Source: Pararge aegeria (taxonomy: Eukaryota > Arthropoda > Insecta > Lepidoptera > Nymphalidae). Taken from it: a DNA stretch of 64,000 bases. This document shows, one piece after another, positions 19,401 through 26,769 of this stretch. The position numbers and the translations under genes were made by a program. The stretch is from assembly GCF_905163445.1 (NCBI RefSeq), contig NC_053202.1, forward strand, positions 1,054,001 through 1,118,000. The letters run 5' to 3'. Under the pieces are notes generated by a model. The model saw only the letters and a program-made list of their open reading frames with translations. It did not search any database and was not told where the DNA came from. Position 1 is the first letter of the stretch. Every line of letters starts with the position of its first letter.

Positions 19401-21094
19401 CCACTTCCAAATCCTGGAGCTCGTCCTCCGAACTCACCGTGTCACCATTTTGCTCCCCGTTGACTTTTGCACCGTTCTCTTTCGCTTTTGGTTCAGGCTT
19501 CTTGGATTTCTCGTCCGTTTCCGCCTGGAGATGGGGTTATTGAGATAAATAAAATTGCGAAATTGTAAAAATGAAAATTGATTTATTTTTTTATATTGCC
19601 TATAAACAGAGCAAACCTTCGCAGGGCAGGGCATCATGCTGCCTTATGTCCTGTAATTACACAGGCAACCACGCTTTGCAGACCGCACAGCATTTCAACA
19701 ATGCTGCTTGCCGGCAAAAGTAAGCCTGGCGGTAGAACTTTCCAGAACGCGATCTTTTACAAAAAACTCTTCTTCTACTAAACAAATAGCGCTACTACTA
19801 ATACAAAAATCTCTAGTATTTCTCTAGAAGTCAAGTTTTTGATAAACTACAATTTCGCATTGGCTAGGTCCGCGTGAGCGTTACCGATTCTGTTGGGACC
19901 AGAACGCGAGAAACCTAGTCTAAACGACATTGAAATCTAAATTTTATGCAAGTAGGAAAGTCGTAATCATAGCCAAGCATGCACAAGAACTGTTTAAAAC
20001 TTACTTTGACATCCTTGTCCTTATTACTCTTGTCTTCTTTCTTTTCTTCTACCGCTTTCTTATCTTCTACCACCCTCTTCTCTGTTGTCTTCTCCTTTTC
20101 TACAGCATGTTCTTTTTTCTCTGCCTCCTTTTTGTCAACACTTTTCTCCGCCTTGTCTTTTTTGTCCAAGCTTTTATCTAGCTTGTCTTTTTTGTCTACG
20201 CTTTTATCTAACTTGTCTTTTTTGTCAACGCTTTTATCTAACTTATCTTTTTTGTCTATGCTCTTATCTAATTTATCTTTTTTGTCTGTTTTCTCAACAA
20301 CTTTATCTGGTTTATCTATCTTTTCAGAAGCCTTCTCATGTTTCTTTTCTTTTTCGTGGTGCACAGATTTCTCTGACTTTTCTGTAATTTTCTCCGCTGC
20401 CTGTTTCTCCTTTTCCGCGTTTGCCGCTATCTTCTTCTTCATTTCTTTTACTGGACTGTCAGTTTGTCTCTGAAAACAATATTTTGGGTTAAGACTACTT
20501 GCCATGTTTCTTTAGCTTACGAACTTTTATACACCTACGCCAATCAATCTTATCCTAAAACATCACATGGCAGTTTGAATTTCATCTCCATCATCATAAC
20601 TTCAACCAATTGACGTACACCGCTGGACGTAGGTATTTTAATGCAATTCCAAACTCCTGAGCCGCTTATTTTCAGCGGCTCCCAGCGAGTCGCTGAAAAT
20701 AAGCGGCCTACGCCTGTCCACCTTGTTGGGGGTCATCATTCTAGCACATTGGTTGAATTTAGTAGTGCTACCCTTTTCTTACCTTCTTTCCCATGTTCCC
20801 TGCCGATAAGGATGACTCTACTAACTTTACTATTTGACCTGAAGATTTCGGATGAGTTGATTTTATTGGCTTTGAGCGTTACGGCTGCTTGAGTTGAAAT
20901 ATTATAAAAAGATAGGAAGTAGCTTATAAAATCAAAAATAGGATTATGATTTTAGGAAGTATGTTGAAGATTATTTTAATCTGTTTCGAAACTTCAGTTT
21001 TGTGTATAATATTAATGTTTTGCTTAATATATTTACCTTATCCTTTTCTTCTCCAACATGCCCCTTACGCGTAACTATCTGACTCATAATTTAC
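7301..21094 (-). CDS. Ten-exon gene: Lys-rich protein with C-terminal CaaX box, putative nuclear-envelope protein
   Basis: Coding exons, in transcript order: 21087-21037, 20469-20005, 19524-19285, 17520-17443, 15003-14902, 11896-11782, 10355-10236, 8818-8624, 8106-7916, 7462-7301. Every junction has AG/GT and the phases agree, giving 572 residues and a stop. Seen in the translation: a Lys/Asp/Glu-rich N-terminal half with five 10-residue repeats (about 77-136), an acidic region near 200-245, a Ser/Arg-rich region (about 355-455), a basic GRKRKP patch (469-474) followed by an amphipathic helix with KRAR, and a terminal CVVM. CVVM fits a farnesyltransferase CaaX signal. There is no signal peptide and no clear transmembrane segment. 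A soluble, lipid-anchored nuclear protein similar in layout to Kugelkern is my inference. Small extra exons could be missing; the 5' UTR exon upstream of 21094 was not found. Confidence 0.8.
7500..7850. repeat. Family F interspersed repeat in gene 1 intron
   Basis: It shares 'ccccggggaaaggataaa', 'taaacttctcctattccatg' and 'tcaggggatacaatcgggga' with the 23-kb copies. It contains a 16-bp stem with one mismatch (7637-7652 with 7659-7674). This fills most of the last intron. Confidence 0.5.
7916..8106 (-). CDS. Gene 1 exon 9, NLS-like patch and amphipathic helix
   Basis: Acceptor TGTTTCAG, donor GAG/GTAACC. GRKRKPS is a plausible monopartite nuclear localisation signal. It is followed by a charged helix, EEVVELASEAEEAVRSKRAR. 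The acceptor lies 24 bp from a mariner MITE. Confidence 0.84.
8131..8378. mobile_element. Mariner-type MITE, 248 bp including TA target sites
   Basis: It begins TA-GGTTGGGGAAAAAGTC and ends in the near-exact inverse, GACTT-like CTTTTTCCCCAACC-TA. Terminal inverted repeats are about 26 bp with a few mismatches and lie between TA dinucleotides. The TIR is the typical 'ggttggggaaaaagt' mariner end. The interior is AT-rich and non-coding, so it is a non-autonomous derivative. Confidence 0.85.
8467..8558 (-). mobile_element. tRNA-derived SINE family A, head only
   Basis: Reverse complement of the family head with A box (TGGCGCAG-like, mutated) and B box GGTTCGATTCC. It is truncated after the tRNA-like part and sits 65 bp from the donor of gene 1 exon 8. 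Confidence 0.75.
8624..8818 (-). CDS. Gene 1 exon 8, very GC-rich, Ser/Arg/Gly/Ala-rich
   Basis: Acceptor CCGCAG, donor ACCA/GTGCGT. It encodes TTMEMDITETSSFISEEPSP, then an RSIRGRRSYKPLREMALRNI segment, then low-complexity Gly/Ala/Arg. Third codon positions are mostly G or C, unlike exons 2 and 6. Confidence 0.82.
9223..9305 (-). mobile_element. SINE family B leader fragment
   Basis: The reverse complement matches the roughly 80-bp leader that precedes the tRNA-like part in the copies at 12251 and 60496 ('tactagatggcgctacagtcgctataag'). The tRNA-like part itself is absent. Confidence 0.6.
9441..9677 (-). mobile_element. SINE family A copy, truncated in the A box
   Basis: The 3' body ('gccatctagccccaaagtaa', 'tactaagatgactgatgaat') and the B box are clear; the 5' end stops at 'gtcgctgc'. 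An opposite-strand fragment follows directly. Confidence 0.8.
9678..9756 (+). mobile_element. SINE family A body fragment, inverted against its neighbour
   Basis: It contains 'aagtatttatgtatatt', 'cgtcagtcatcttagtaccc' and 'ataacacaagcta', the same segment present in opposite orientation at about 9510-9600. The pair forms a head-to-head inverted duplication. Confidence 0.75.
9860..10235 (-). repeat. Minisatellite of splice-donor copies, 21-bp spacing near the exon
   Basis: On the minus strand the motif TACAG/GTAAC or a close variant recurs about ten times from the end of gene 1 exon 7. Donor positions 10236, 10215, 10173 and 10152 differ by multiples of 21, as do 10105 and 10084; spacing is irregular further out. 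The coding frame stays open through the array to 9985, giving a diverging YTGNCNQ-like heptad. Confidence 0.7.
10236..10355 (-). CDS. Gene 1 exon 7, next to a donor-site minisatellite
   Basis: It encodes DEGRVKADTNFSKSRVKVSP and RRSTRLADNTNTSLLANYT. The donor ATACAG/GTAACT is the first of about ten similar donors in the adjoining intron array (9860-10235). Using 10236 joins in phase with the next exon. Confidence 0.82.
10443..10620 (+). mobile_element. tRNA-derived SINE family D
   Basis: The head GCCTCGTTGGTCTAGCGGTA is an A-box region, 'gttcaaattccgggtc' a B box, and the body 'agtaccggtccgaag'...'cctcggaaagcatgttaagcc' is a common lepidopteran SINE body. No CCA-side acceptor stem pairs, so it is not a functional tRNA gene. 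Confidence 0.7.
10621..11084. other. Intronic AT-rich DNA, nothing recognised
   Basis: T-rich and A-rich runs and no gene-like frame. Confidence 0.4.
11085..11290 (-). mobile_element. SINE family C body, interrupted by a 20-bp hairpin
   Basis: The reverse complement matches 'cgatgttttccttcaccg', 'tggcccagcg' and 'ttctcattgtgg' of the copy at 22500-22812. In the middle, 11201-11220 and 11244-11263 are perfect inverted copies of 'cgtcataatgttctcaaagg', so part of the body has been copied in reverse. Confidence 0.65.
11782..11896 (-). CDS. Gene 1 exon 6, acidic
   Basis: Acceptor TTACAG, donor GAAG/GTGAGT. It starts with a hydrophobic VLIPVVVLDD patch and continues as an acidic stretch ending EVVVEVENE. 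It leaves one base for the next exon. Confidence 0.82.
11927..12048 (+). mobile_element. SINE family A, 5' half of a split copy
   Basis: Complete tRNA-like head (A box TTGGCGCAG, B box GGTTCGATTCC) and body to 'ctgggtgtt'. The sequence then changes abruptly and the body resumes at 12559, so a 510-bp insertion splits it. Confidence 0.8.
12251..12465 (+). mobile_element. SINE family B copy nested in SINE A
   Basis: A leader of about 75 bp precedes a tRNA-like core at 12328-12402 (A box GTAGCTTAATTGG, B box GGTTCAAATCC). It then ends in 'taaaattgataattcctcc' and 'aagtgtagataaaaacac'. It closely matches 60496-60686. Confidence 0.75.
12559..12712 (+). mobile_element. SINE family A, 3' half of the split copy
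   Basis: It resumes with 'gtgtttatatgtatatt' and runs through 'gctacgcttactttggggct' to the TTTA-rich tail. Confidence 0.8.
12730..13330 (+). repeat. Composite of unclassified lepidopteran repeats
   Basis: 'gtgacggcag' + 'tcagaata' + 'ttgtcaccacc' occurs twice (about 12742 and 13002), around a GC-richer block including 'ggttgtcgtacgagacgacc'. From about 13040 it passes into family H ('ggtaactagccacggcc', 'cgggaatctaacccgggacc'). Frames in it are shadows; no host exon is supported. Confidence 0.45.
13600..13890 (+). mobile_element. CR1/Jockey-type LINE 3' end
   Basis: It starts at the last codons of the reverse transcriptase ('aacgataaaaaagcttgggtg'), continues through the 3' UTR and ends in (TGACT)n after 'gaataaagaaatatt'. 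Same family as 52247-53870. Confidence 0.8.
14153..14565. mobile_element. Non-autonomous TIR DNA transposon with 8-bp target duplication
   Basis: Perfect 30-bp terminal inverted repeats at 14161-14190 and 14528-14557, starting TATGGAGGGTAGAGGTAAGG, are flanked by the direct repeat CTTCTTTA (14153-14160 and 14558-14565). Partial homology between the ends continues inward ('tatatg', 'gaaaaagtgtc'). An 8-bp duplication points to the hAT or P groups, but the terminal bases do not match hAT. The interior is non-coding. Confidence 0.8.
14745..14850 (-). mobile_element. LINE 3' UTR fragment
   Basis: The reverse complement resembles the 'cccggct' ... 'gtgggct' ... 'tagaccacgacacg' ... 'atcaccatcacctcac' part of the CR1/Jockey-type 3' UTR, strongly diverged. 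Confidence 0.5.
14902..15003 (-). CDS. Gene 1 exon 5 (34 codons)
   Basis: Acceptor TTTCCAG, donor AAG/GTAATC, phase 0 both ends. The peptide starts SKLLKLKDDVPASDRK and ends in a Ser-rich NASDSSDK. Confidence 0.8.
15100..15275 (+). mobile_element. SINE family C body fragment
   Basis: 'gtgaggaaacctgcacg', 'ataatgttctcaacgg', 'gccagcgtggtgga' and 'cccctctcattctgag' match the family C body. The tRNA-like head is missing. Confidence 0.65.
15369..15765 (+). mobile_element. R1-type non-LTR retrotransposon fragment, frameshifted
   Basis: Three overlapping short frames carry pieces of the endonuclease-to-RT linker of R1-like elements: 'LYWWSQEIAGLR', 'EEDHLYRELRTAKMAF' and 'SGLFPDNQY'. It is GC-richer than its surroundings. 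The 13-bp sequence GTGGCGCTGCTTT stands at both edges (15369-15381, 15753-15765). Dead fragment. Confidence 0.65.
15766..16523. other. Intronic AT-rich DNA, nothing recognised
   Basis: Only an ATTCA run near 15885-15905 stands out. Confidence 0.4.
16524..16745 (+). mobile_element. SINE family A copy, full head and body
   Basis: Head GACGGCCGATTGGCGCAGTG, slightly damaged B box (GGTTTCGATTCC), body and tail 'gtattgtcgtagtatat'. Confidence 0.8.
16750..16925 (+). mobile_element. LINE tail fragment (family G)
   Basis: 'tcttgtcggcttcttctcgg', 'ggtagagtcactacaaacag' and 'tgtttcataagtgctta' match the 3' UTR of the copy at 47195-47595. Confidence 0.6.
17109..17330 (+). repeat. Interspersed repeat with 'actagctattgcccgcg' start
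   Basis: This start ('actagctgttgcccgcgact' in intact copies) is a widespread lepidopteran repeat signature, also at 46279. The remainder is decayed. Confidence 0.5.
17443..17520 (-). CDS. Gene 1 exon 4 (26 codons)
   Basis: Phase 0 at both ends, with TP-rich text (TRTPETPRPASE) that could be phosphorylated by proline-directed kinases. The acceptor GTGAAG/GTAAAG has a good ACTAAC branch-point match upstream but few pyrimidines, so the 5' edge is the least certain in the gene. The donor is GACGAC/GTGAGT. Confidence 0.7.
17561..19284. other. Large intron of gene 1, no feature supported
   Basis: Mostly unique AT-rich sequence. A purine-poor stretch near 18895-18925 is a run of A with C interruptions. 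No exon with matching phase could be fitted. Confidence 0.4.
19285..19524 (-). CDS. Gene 1 exon 3, acidic
   Basis: It encodes residues 173-252 in phase 0 at both ends. A Lys-rich start passes into the acidic SSEDELQDLEVDQEKDEM segment and ends SRSYTRRSQ before CAG/GTATGT. The sharp switch from basic to acidic is typical of disordered nuclear proteins. Confidence 0.85.
19525..20004. other. Intron of gene 1, nothing recognised
   Basis: No repeat family or alternative exon could be supported. Confidence 0.4.
20005..20469 (-). CDS. Gene 1 exon 2, Lys-rich with 30-bp tandem repeats
   Basis: It encodes residues 18-172, almost entirely Lys, Asp, Glu, Ala, Ser and Val, predicted disordered or charged helix. 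Five tandem copies of SxDKKDKLDK (30 bp each, about 20155-20305) are visible; the last two are diverged. The donor is AAA/GTAAGT. Open frames on the other strand here are low-complexity shadows. Confidence 0.85.
20661..20707. repeat. Perfect 17-bp hairpin in gene 1 intron
   Basis: GCCGCTTATTTTCAGCG (20661-20677) and its exact reverse complement (20691-20707) are separated by 13 bases. Confidence 0.75.
21037..21094 (-). CDS. Gene 1 exon with start codon
   Basis: A TTTTTGTTACAG acceptor is followed by seven UTR bases and ATG at 21087-21085. It encodes MSQIVTRKGHVGEEKDK, then AAG/GTAAAT. The acceptor so close before the ATG means at least one non-coding first exon lies upstream. This is the first in-frame ATG of the spliced frame seen. 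Confidence 0.75.
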
Positions 21095-21540
21095 CTGTAA
21101 CAAAAATAAAACATTATAAGTAACCCACTACCAGAAAACTATTCAACAGAATCAAAAATCGTAAGCGTTTAGTATTAGTAGAAGAGTTTTATCTGAAGGT
21201 GCTCGTCCGGGGAAGCACTATTGCCATGCTTATTTCTGCCGCTAAGCAGAATTGTTGCAATGCGTTGGTTGCAGGTGTAATTCTAGGCACATCTACGCCT
21301 AAAATTGGTGAACACGGGCGGCATATTGCAGACGTGCACTTCGCATGCCCTGTGACGTGTTGCAAACCCTAAGTTTGCACTAAGTAGACGATATAAAGTC
21401 TTATCAAAGAGTCATAAAAAACTTAAAAGTGGGCATCGAAGAGTTATAAAAAACCTACCCATAAGTTTTTATAGCTCCTACTGGAGATTTTATCCGCTTT
21501 CATATTATCTGCCCACTAGCCGGATTTTTTAATCACATTT

Positions 21541-21781
21541 GACGGCCGATTGGCGCAGTGGGCAGCGACCCTGCTTTCTGAGTACAAGGGCGTGGGTTCG
21601 ATTGCCACAACTGGAAAACGGTTTTTGTGATCAACATTAATGTTTTCAGTGTCAGGGTTTTTATTTGTATATTATAAGCATTTATGCATATTATTCATAA
21701 AAATCAGCTATCTTAGTACCCATAACACAAGCTACGCTTACTGTGGGACAGTATCGCTTCCCACTGCGCCAGTCGGCCGCC
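21541..21781 (+). mobile_element. SINE family A copy ending in an inverted piece of its own head
   Basis: Head, B box (one substitution) and body run to 21748. A 26-bp reverse complement of the head ('actgcgccagtcggccg') follows at 21756-21781 in place of the tail. Confidence 0.75.
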
Positions 21782-22184
21782 TCTGTTACTGTTTATATTT
21801 TAGTTGCTCAAAAACGCGCTAAACTATAAAAAGTTATTTTTAAAACTACGCTCGCTATACTATGTTTATTAATCCAACAAGCGCAGAGTATTATTTAATC
21901 TAGTTCAATCATTATTACATGAGCGAATGCTCGAGGAAACGGAGCTGTGGGCGAAGACAAGTAATAAGTAGGCATTCAATACAAACCTGCCATTCAACTC
22001 GAGCGCGGTCAGACTTACAAAAAACTTGATAAAGCTCTTAATGCATATTTACGTCTTTAGACTAAGCTTCCGGTGTGCTTAGGCTACCGTAGCAAATCGT
22101 ACTCTACATTTTCCCCCCCTCAGTACAGATTAAATAAGGAGACATAAAAATTATCCCCCGATTATATCCACAGCACGGTTATAT

Positions 22185-22450
22185 GAAGGCCGACTGGCGC
22201 AGTGGGCAGCGACCCTGCTTTCTGAGTCCAAGGCCGTGGGTTCGATTCCCACAACTGGAAAATGTTTGTGTGATGAGCATTAAGTGTTTTTCAGTGTCTG
22301 GGTGTTTATATGTATTTTCTAAGTATTTATGTATATATAATTCATAAAAATGTTCATCAGTCATCTTAGTACCCATAACACAAGCTACGCTTACTTTGGG
22401 GCTAGATGGCGATGTGTGTATTGTCGTAGTATATTTATTTATTTATTTAT
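22185..22450 (+). mobile_element. SINE family A copy, best preserved
   Basis: Intact A box (TGGCGCAGTGGGCAGC), intact B box (GGTTCGATTCC), complete body and a (TTTA)n tail. A good reference copy for the family. Confidence 0.85.
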
Positions 22451-22499
22451 TATCTCCTCAGGGAAAGGATAAAAATTTAACTTCTGCTTTATCACATGA

Positions 22500-22812
22500 A
22501 ACGGTGATAGCCGAGTGGGTAGGAGCTCGACTTCACTTTCGGAGGGCCGAGTTCGAATCCCAGCACGCACCTCCAACTTTTCTAAGTTAAGTTAAGCAAT
22601 AAAAATATAAGACGCGCTTCAACGGTGAAGGAAAACATCGTGATGAAACTTGCATGCCTGAGAGTTCTACATAATGATCTCAAAGGTGTGTGGAGTTCAC
22701 CAATCCGCACTGCGCCAGCGTGGTGGACTACGGCCTTAACCTCTTCTCATTGTGGGAGGAGACGCGTACCCTGTAGTGGGCCGGTGATGGGTTGATATGA
22801 TGATGATGATGA
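22500..22812 (+). mobile_element. tRNA-derived SINE family C, full copy
   Basis: Head 'gtgatagccgagtgggtagg' (A box), 'gagttcgaatccc' (B box), body 'gaaggaaaacatcgtgatga' and 'gccagcgtggtggac', and a (TGA)n tail. Other copies: 46880, 51680, 15100, and inverted at 11085. Confidence 0.8.
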
Positions 22813-23350
22813 CAGCTTTATCAACTCTCAGAGCACTGGCGCACAAGTGGAAGTAATATAAAAATAATAGTGTATTAATAAAAGGGGTAGACTTCTTCTA
22901 TTCCGTGTTGCCTTGCTTTGGAAGGTGTACAAGTAAATTTTACCAGTTGTCAGGGGATATAATTGGGGGATGTAATTTTTGCCTATGCTAGCCATGCTAA
23001 GGGACCTAAAAAAAACCCACTTTACGGGTTCGAAACGTAGTACTTTAGTCCCATTTTGAAGTAAGAGACGTCAGCAGGGCTAGCATGAGACAAAAATTAT
23101 ATCTCTCGATCATATCATTACCGTGTCCACCTGCTACAGAGGGTAAACTTCTCCTATTCCATGTTTCCGTTCATAACGGAAACATGGAATAGGAGAAGTT
23201 TACCCTCGTTTATTATTACACATATGTTATTTGGATATTATTTCCACTTGTGCGCCAATGCTCTGAGAGTTGATAAACCTGTGGGAGACGATAAATTTTC
23301 ATCCTTTCCCCGGAGATATAATTTTCTTCTACCCATGCTAGCCGTGCTCC
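22813..23350. repeat. Family F repeats with a 33-bp perfect hairpin
   Basis: Two adjacent copies of the family ('aactctcagagcactggcgc' then 'caatgctctgagagttgata') lie in opposite orientation. At their junction a perfect 33-bp stem (23139-23171 with 23175-23207) has a 3-base loop. 'gctagc' blocks at 22990 and 23080 are also mutually inverted. Confidence 0.6.
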
Positions 23351-23424
23351 AGTTTTTAATAAAATACCTAGCCTATATGTCTCTTGAGAGACAATCTTTA
23401 AACGTGTAGAACATTATTATTATT

Positions 23425-23650
23425 ATTATTATTAAACTCTTTTATTTGTATACCACAACATTAACATATACAAAATATAATAAAAACGGAAAAATAAAGA
23501 AAGAAGTAGAATACAAAAGGCGGCCTTATCGCTTAATAGCGATCTCTGCCAGGCAACCTTTTTATTAGGAAGAAAAAAAAGAGGAGAATCAGCTGGTGGT
23601 ACCAATTTTTAAAATACATACATACGAATAACTGCATACGTAATATGTTT
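23425..23650 (-). mobile_element. CR1-type LINE 3' UTR fragment
   Basis: It contains the signature 'ggttgcctggcagagatcgc' then 'taagcgataaggccgcc' in reverse complement, matching the 3' end of the LINE at 47590-48815. Confidence 0.75.
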
Positions 23651-24234
23651 TTTTAACAGCAATTTTAATTATGAAGTCTGTAAATGGTTCTTTGGTTGCT
23701 ACACCGGTTTTAGTGCGTACCGACCAATGTTATACAATTCCGTGATGTAGAAAAAAACAAAGGACCCGGAAAAAACGCCCTTCGTAGCAACCATTATACC
23801 AACACCGCCATTAAAACCCAGACTTAAAAATCATTGCCGTAGACAGCAAAAGGCGTAGACACGACTCTCTATAATCTTGAAGTGAAACTTCTATAGAATC
23901 GTTGTGATTTGAAACTCGATAAAAACAAACGCATAAATGGAATAATGTCACTAAGTCGGCGAGAGAATGAGATAGAATACATCACATTTTTTGTTTTAGT
24001 TACCATGGAAACGGAATAATATTATGTAACATAGGTAAGAAAGAATACAATAGAAATTTTGATATGGTTACGATGTAAACGAATAATGTAGGCTACTTTT
24101 TTCGGCCGTGTGGGAATTGCAAAGGTTTTATTTTCTAAAACTGAGCCTTAAATTCAAAGACAATTAATTTATTCAGAATTCAAGAAAACTCTTAATTCTA
24201 AATTCACACTTTTGAGTGAAATAATCGTCAAGTA
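23651..24234. repeat. Diverged repeat, inverse of 60280-60780
   Basis: 'agtgaaacttctatagaatc' and 'gttaccatggaaacgg' match, in reverse complement, segments near 60730-60750 and 60290. The rest (23651-23860) is unassigned. Confidence 0.4.
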
Positions 24235-24600
24235 TGACCATTTGTTAGTTAGTTGATTCTACCACAGGTTCGGAAAGTTTCAAGTACGCCTACTTTATAA
24301 GCACCTTTGAAATGTTAACTCTGTCTGTTTGTAGAGACTACAATGGATTCGGAAGGCAGATTCAACCGTAAAGAAGCAGGTTATAAACACAGCAGATTTC
24401 TCTTCAACTACAATCTCAACTGGTGTTAGCGTGCTAACCAGTTAGGGGTATAGGAGTTTTAATAAACCGATACCTTTAATCGGTTTTACGTGAACCTGAA
24501 CGGTAAATCGCTTGGCGGCACGTAATCGGTAGGGTACTACTAGCCAGGTAATAGACAGAGCTTCCTGTTTATACAGTACCTAAAAGACAACAAAAAGATC
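24235..24600. repeat. LINE family G tail (minus) followed by family H fragment
   Basis: 24235-24420 is a decayed inverse of the family G tail ('ctgtctgtttgtagagacta'). 24425-24560 carries family H signatures ('aaatcgcttggcggcacg', 'accagttaggggtat'). Confidence 0.5.
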
Positions 24601-26060
24601 CTATATGGTTCGGAACAGTAAAAAAACTATTTGAAACAATTTGAAACAATTTGAAAATAAATCATAATTTTGATTTGTTCCTATCTAAACATATTGCAAC
24701 TCTGCTTCATTATGTATAGGAATAGTGGCGAGAGGTGAACGAACTATTGTAAACACACCGATAGAAAATGCTTTGGTACAAGACATGAGAATCGGCGTTT
24801 TGATAGTAGACTGCTACTATGAGTTCTTGTAAAACGAGATTCAGTATAACAAAAATATAAAAAAGTGTAGTTGTCGTGGGCCTAACACAGAAACGAAGCC
24901 TATGAATATGTATTAAAGTTTTAATATCGTCGCTCGTTTCAATATTTATGTTTCGACCTTTTCTCGGACGTTCCAGACGTGCGTATGATGTTTTTCTCTC
25001 TCTTCCATCAAATACACTAGCTAAAAGCTAAAAGTAAAATGTTTTTACTTATACTACGTAAGTTTTTTTCAAACTACCCTCATATAAACTTTAGTTTGGT
25101 TCCTTGATATCACTTCTACTAGTTTCATTGCCGTTCACGATAAGTTCGTGAAAAATAATCTATAGTTGATCCTCAGTATTTTATTTATTCATTGATTTGT
25201 ATTAATGCACGTGTATAAACATCGATGCAGGATAGCCAAATGTGGAATGGTCATTTTTAGGCTTAAGTATTTCTATTTTATAATTTTATTGCTGTAGGGT
25301 TTGTGACCAAAGGTGCAATAAAACAACGGTCATTTTATTGCACCTTTGGTCATAGTTAAAATAATCGTATCATAAAGTAACTACGAAAACCGTACTTTAC
25401 TTTGGACATTTTTTTCTATAGAGAATATTTAACTAGATCGTCTAAAGCGGACAACCGGATTAGTCAGGATTCTAGACTATATTTGACCTGACTAATACTA
25501 TAAATTCGAAAGTGTTCATTCGCTTGTCCTTCCTTTACGCGCTAACTTAGCAATCAATAAACTTTTTGGCATAGTAGTTGAAAGGACGGACAGTTGAGGC
25601 CACTATAGGCGTAGCCTACTTTGTATCCCAGGAAAACAAACGGTTCCTAAGGCATTTGTAAAAACCTGTAACAAACGCGGGCCATAGCTAGGAACATATG
25701 TACAGTTCTTTCAACTTTATCTTGTGCCGCACAACGCACACATCCATCATTCAAGCACACTCCGCAAGGGCTAGTCATTGAAGTGTTATGAGCAGATGTG
25801 CGTGATAACGTACACCAGTGCACAGTTTGAATTTAGAACTCGCCAGCGGAGTTGAAGGTCTTGGCAATTCGTCTTTAACTTTTTTAAGCATCCATATAGA
25901 GATGTATAGACGTACGTATCTTTACATAGTTGGTATCAAACAAAGTAGCTCCCGCCCCTGATACGATTAGATCTTTTAAACTACGTAACGGATTTTGATA
26001 CAGTTTTCAGCAACAGATAGAGTGGTTACAGAAGAGAAAAGCAAAGAAATTCAAAGATTT
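24601..26060. other. Intergenic AT-rich DNA with one perfect hairpin
   Basis: No gene-like frame. A perfect 20-bp stem with a 9-base loop lies at 25304-25352 and is described under findings. Confidence 0.4.
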
Positions 26061-26330
26061 TTCTTGTGTGAGGGAGGTGGTGGGAGGCTTTGGCCGTGGC
26101 ACGAGGTAGTTACGTGGTACCCTATGAGGCGCCCTCAGGCCGACGATCCCTTCGCTTCTTCGAGCCCTAGGGTTCAAACTCTTCCTGGCAGAGCCCCATT
26201 CCGAGGCTCGCCAACAAGCCCGCGTTACGCTGTTAAAATCATTAGGGTTAATCAGCTACACACAATCCGCAGAAGAAAAAAAAAACCGACAAAGACTTGC
26301 CGCTAAGAGATTTGGTGTTACGGTTCGATG
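26061..26330 (+). repeat. GC-rich island, probably transposon-derived
   Basis: An abrupt GC-rich block in AT-rich DNA holds an open frame of about 100 codons (25995-26306) rich in Pro, Arg and Ser without a recognisable domain. It is followed by a family H fragment (26340-26440), so transposon debris is more likely than a host exon. Confidence 0.35.
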
Positions 26331-26559
26331 TCGCGTAGAAACCTATTAGGGGTATAACTACCATACTCCTTAACAGGTTAGGCCGCTTCCATCTTAGACT
26401 GCACCATCATTCACCACCAGGTGAGATTGTAGTCAAGGGTCAACTTGTAGTAAAATAAAAAAATAAAAAATTATAATGTGATGTTTTTACTAACATATTT
26501 TTGTGCGCTAACATAGTTTATCGCCATTAACTCACTCCTTTTTCACATTTTACATGTAA

Positions 26560-26625
26560 CAAACGCATCAAAAGTGCCATCTATAAGCCTATTTGAATTA
26601 AGATATATTTGACTTTGATTCCAAA
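26560..26625 (+). mobile_element. LINE tail fragment
   Basis: 'acgcatcaaaagtgccatct' followed by 'cctatttgaatta' and TTTGACTTTGA is the terminal part of the CR1/Jockey-type LINE family at 52247. Confidence 0.7.
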
Positions 26626-26769
26626 CGCTGGCTAAACCGATACGATATATAGTTTAAATCAATCTACTGCGCAATTGTATATCTTAAAAATGTTCAAAAT
26701 GTTGAGGCGATAACGCCGCCTATTGTATCTTTTCTTTCTTTATTTCGATTGTTTTTTTTTTACTGAGCA

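Noticed and set aside
19979..20473. 164-codon Ser/Phe/Leu-rich plus-strand frame
   Set aside because: Antisense of the Lys-rich exon 2 of gene 1; Lys/Asp codons read in reverse give Leu/Phe/Ser.
22185..22262. tRNA gene with A and B boxes
   Set aside because: The tRNA-like part continues into a SINE body and TTTA tail shared by about a dozen copies; no acceptor stem pairs. The same applies to the heads at 10443, 12328, 22503 and 60541.
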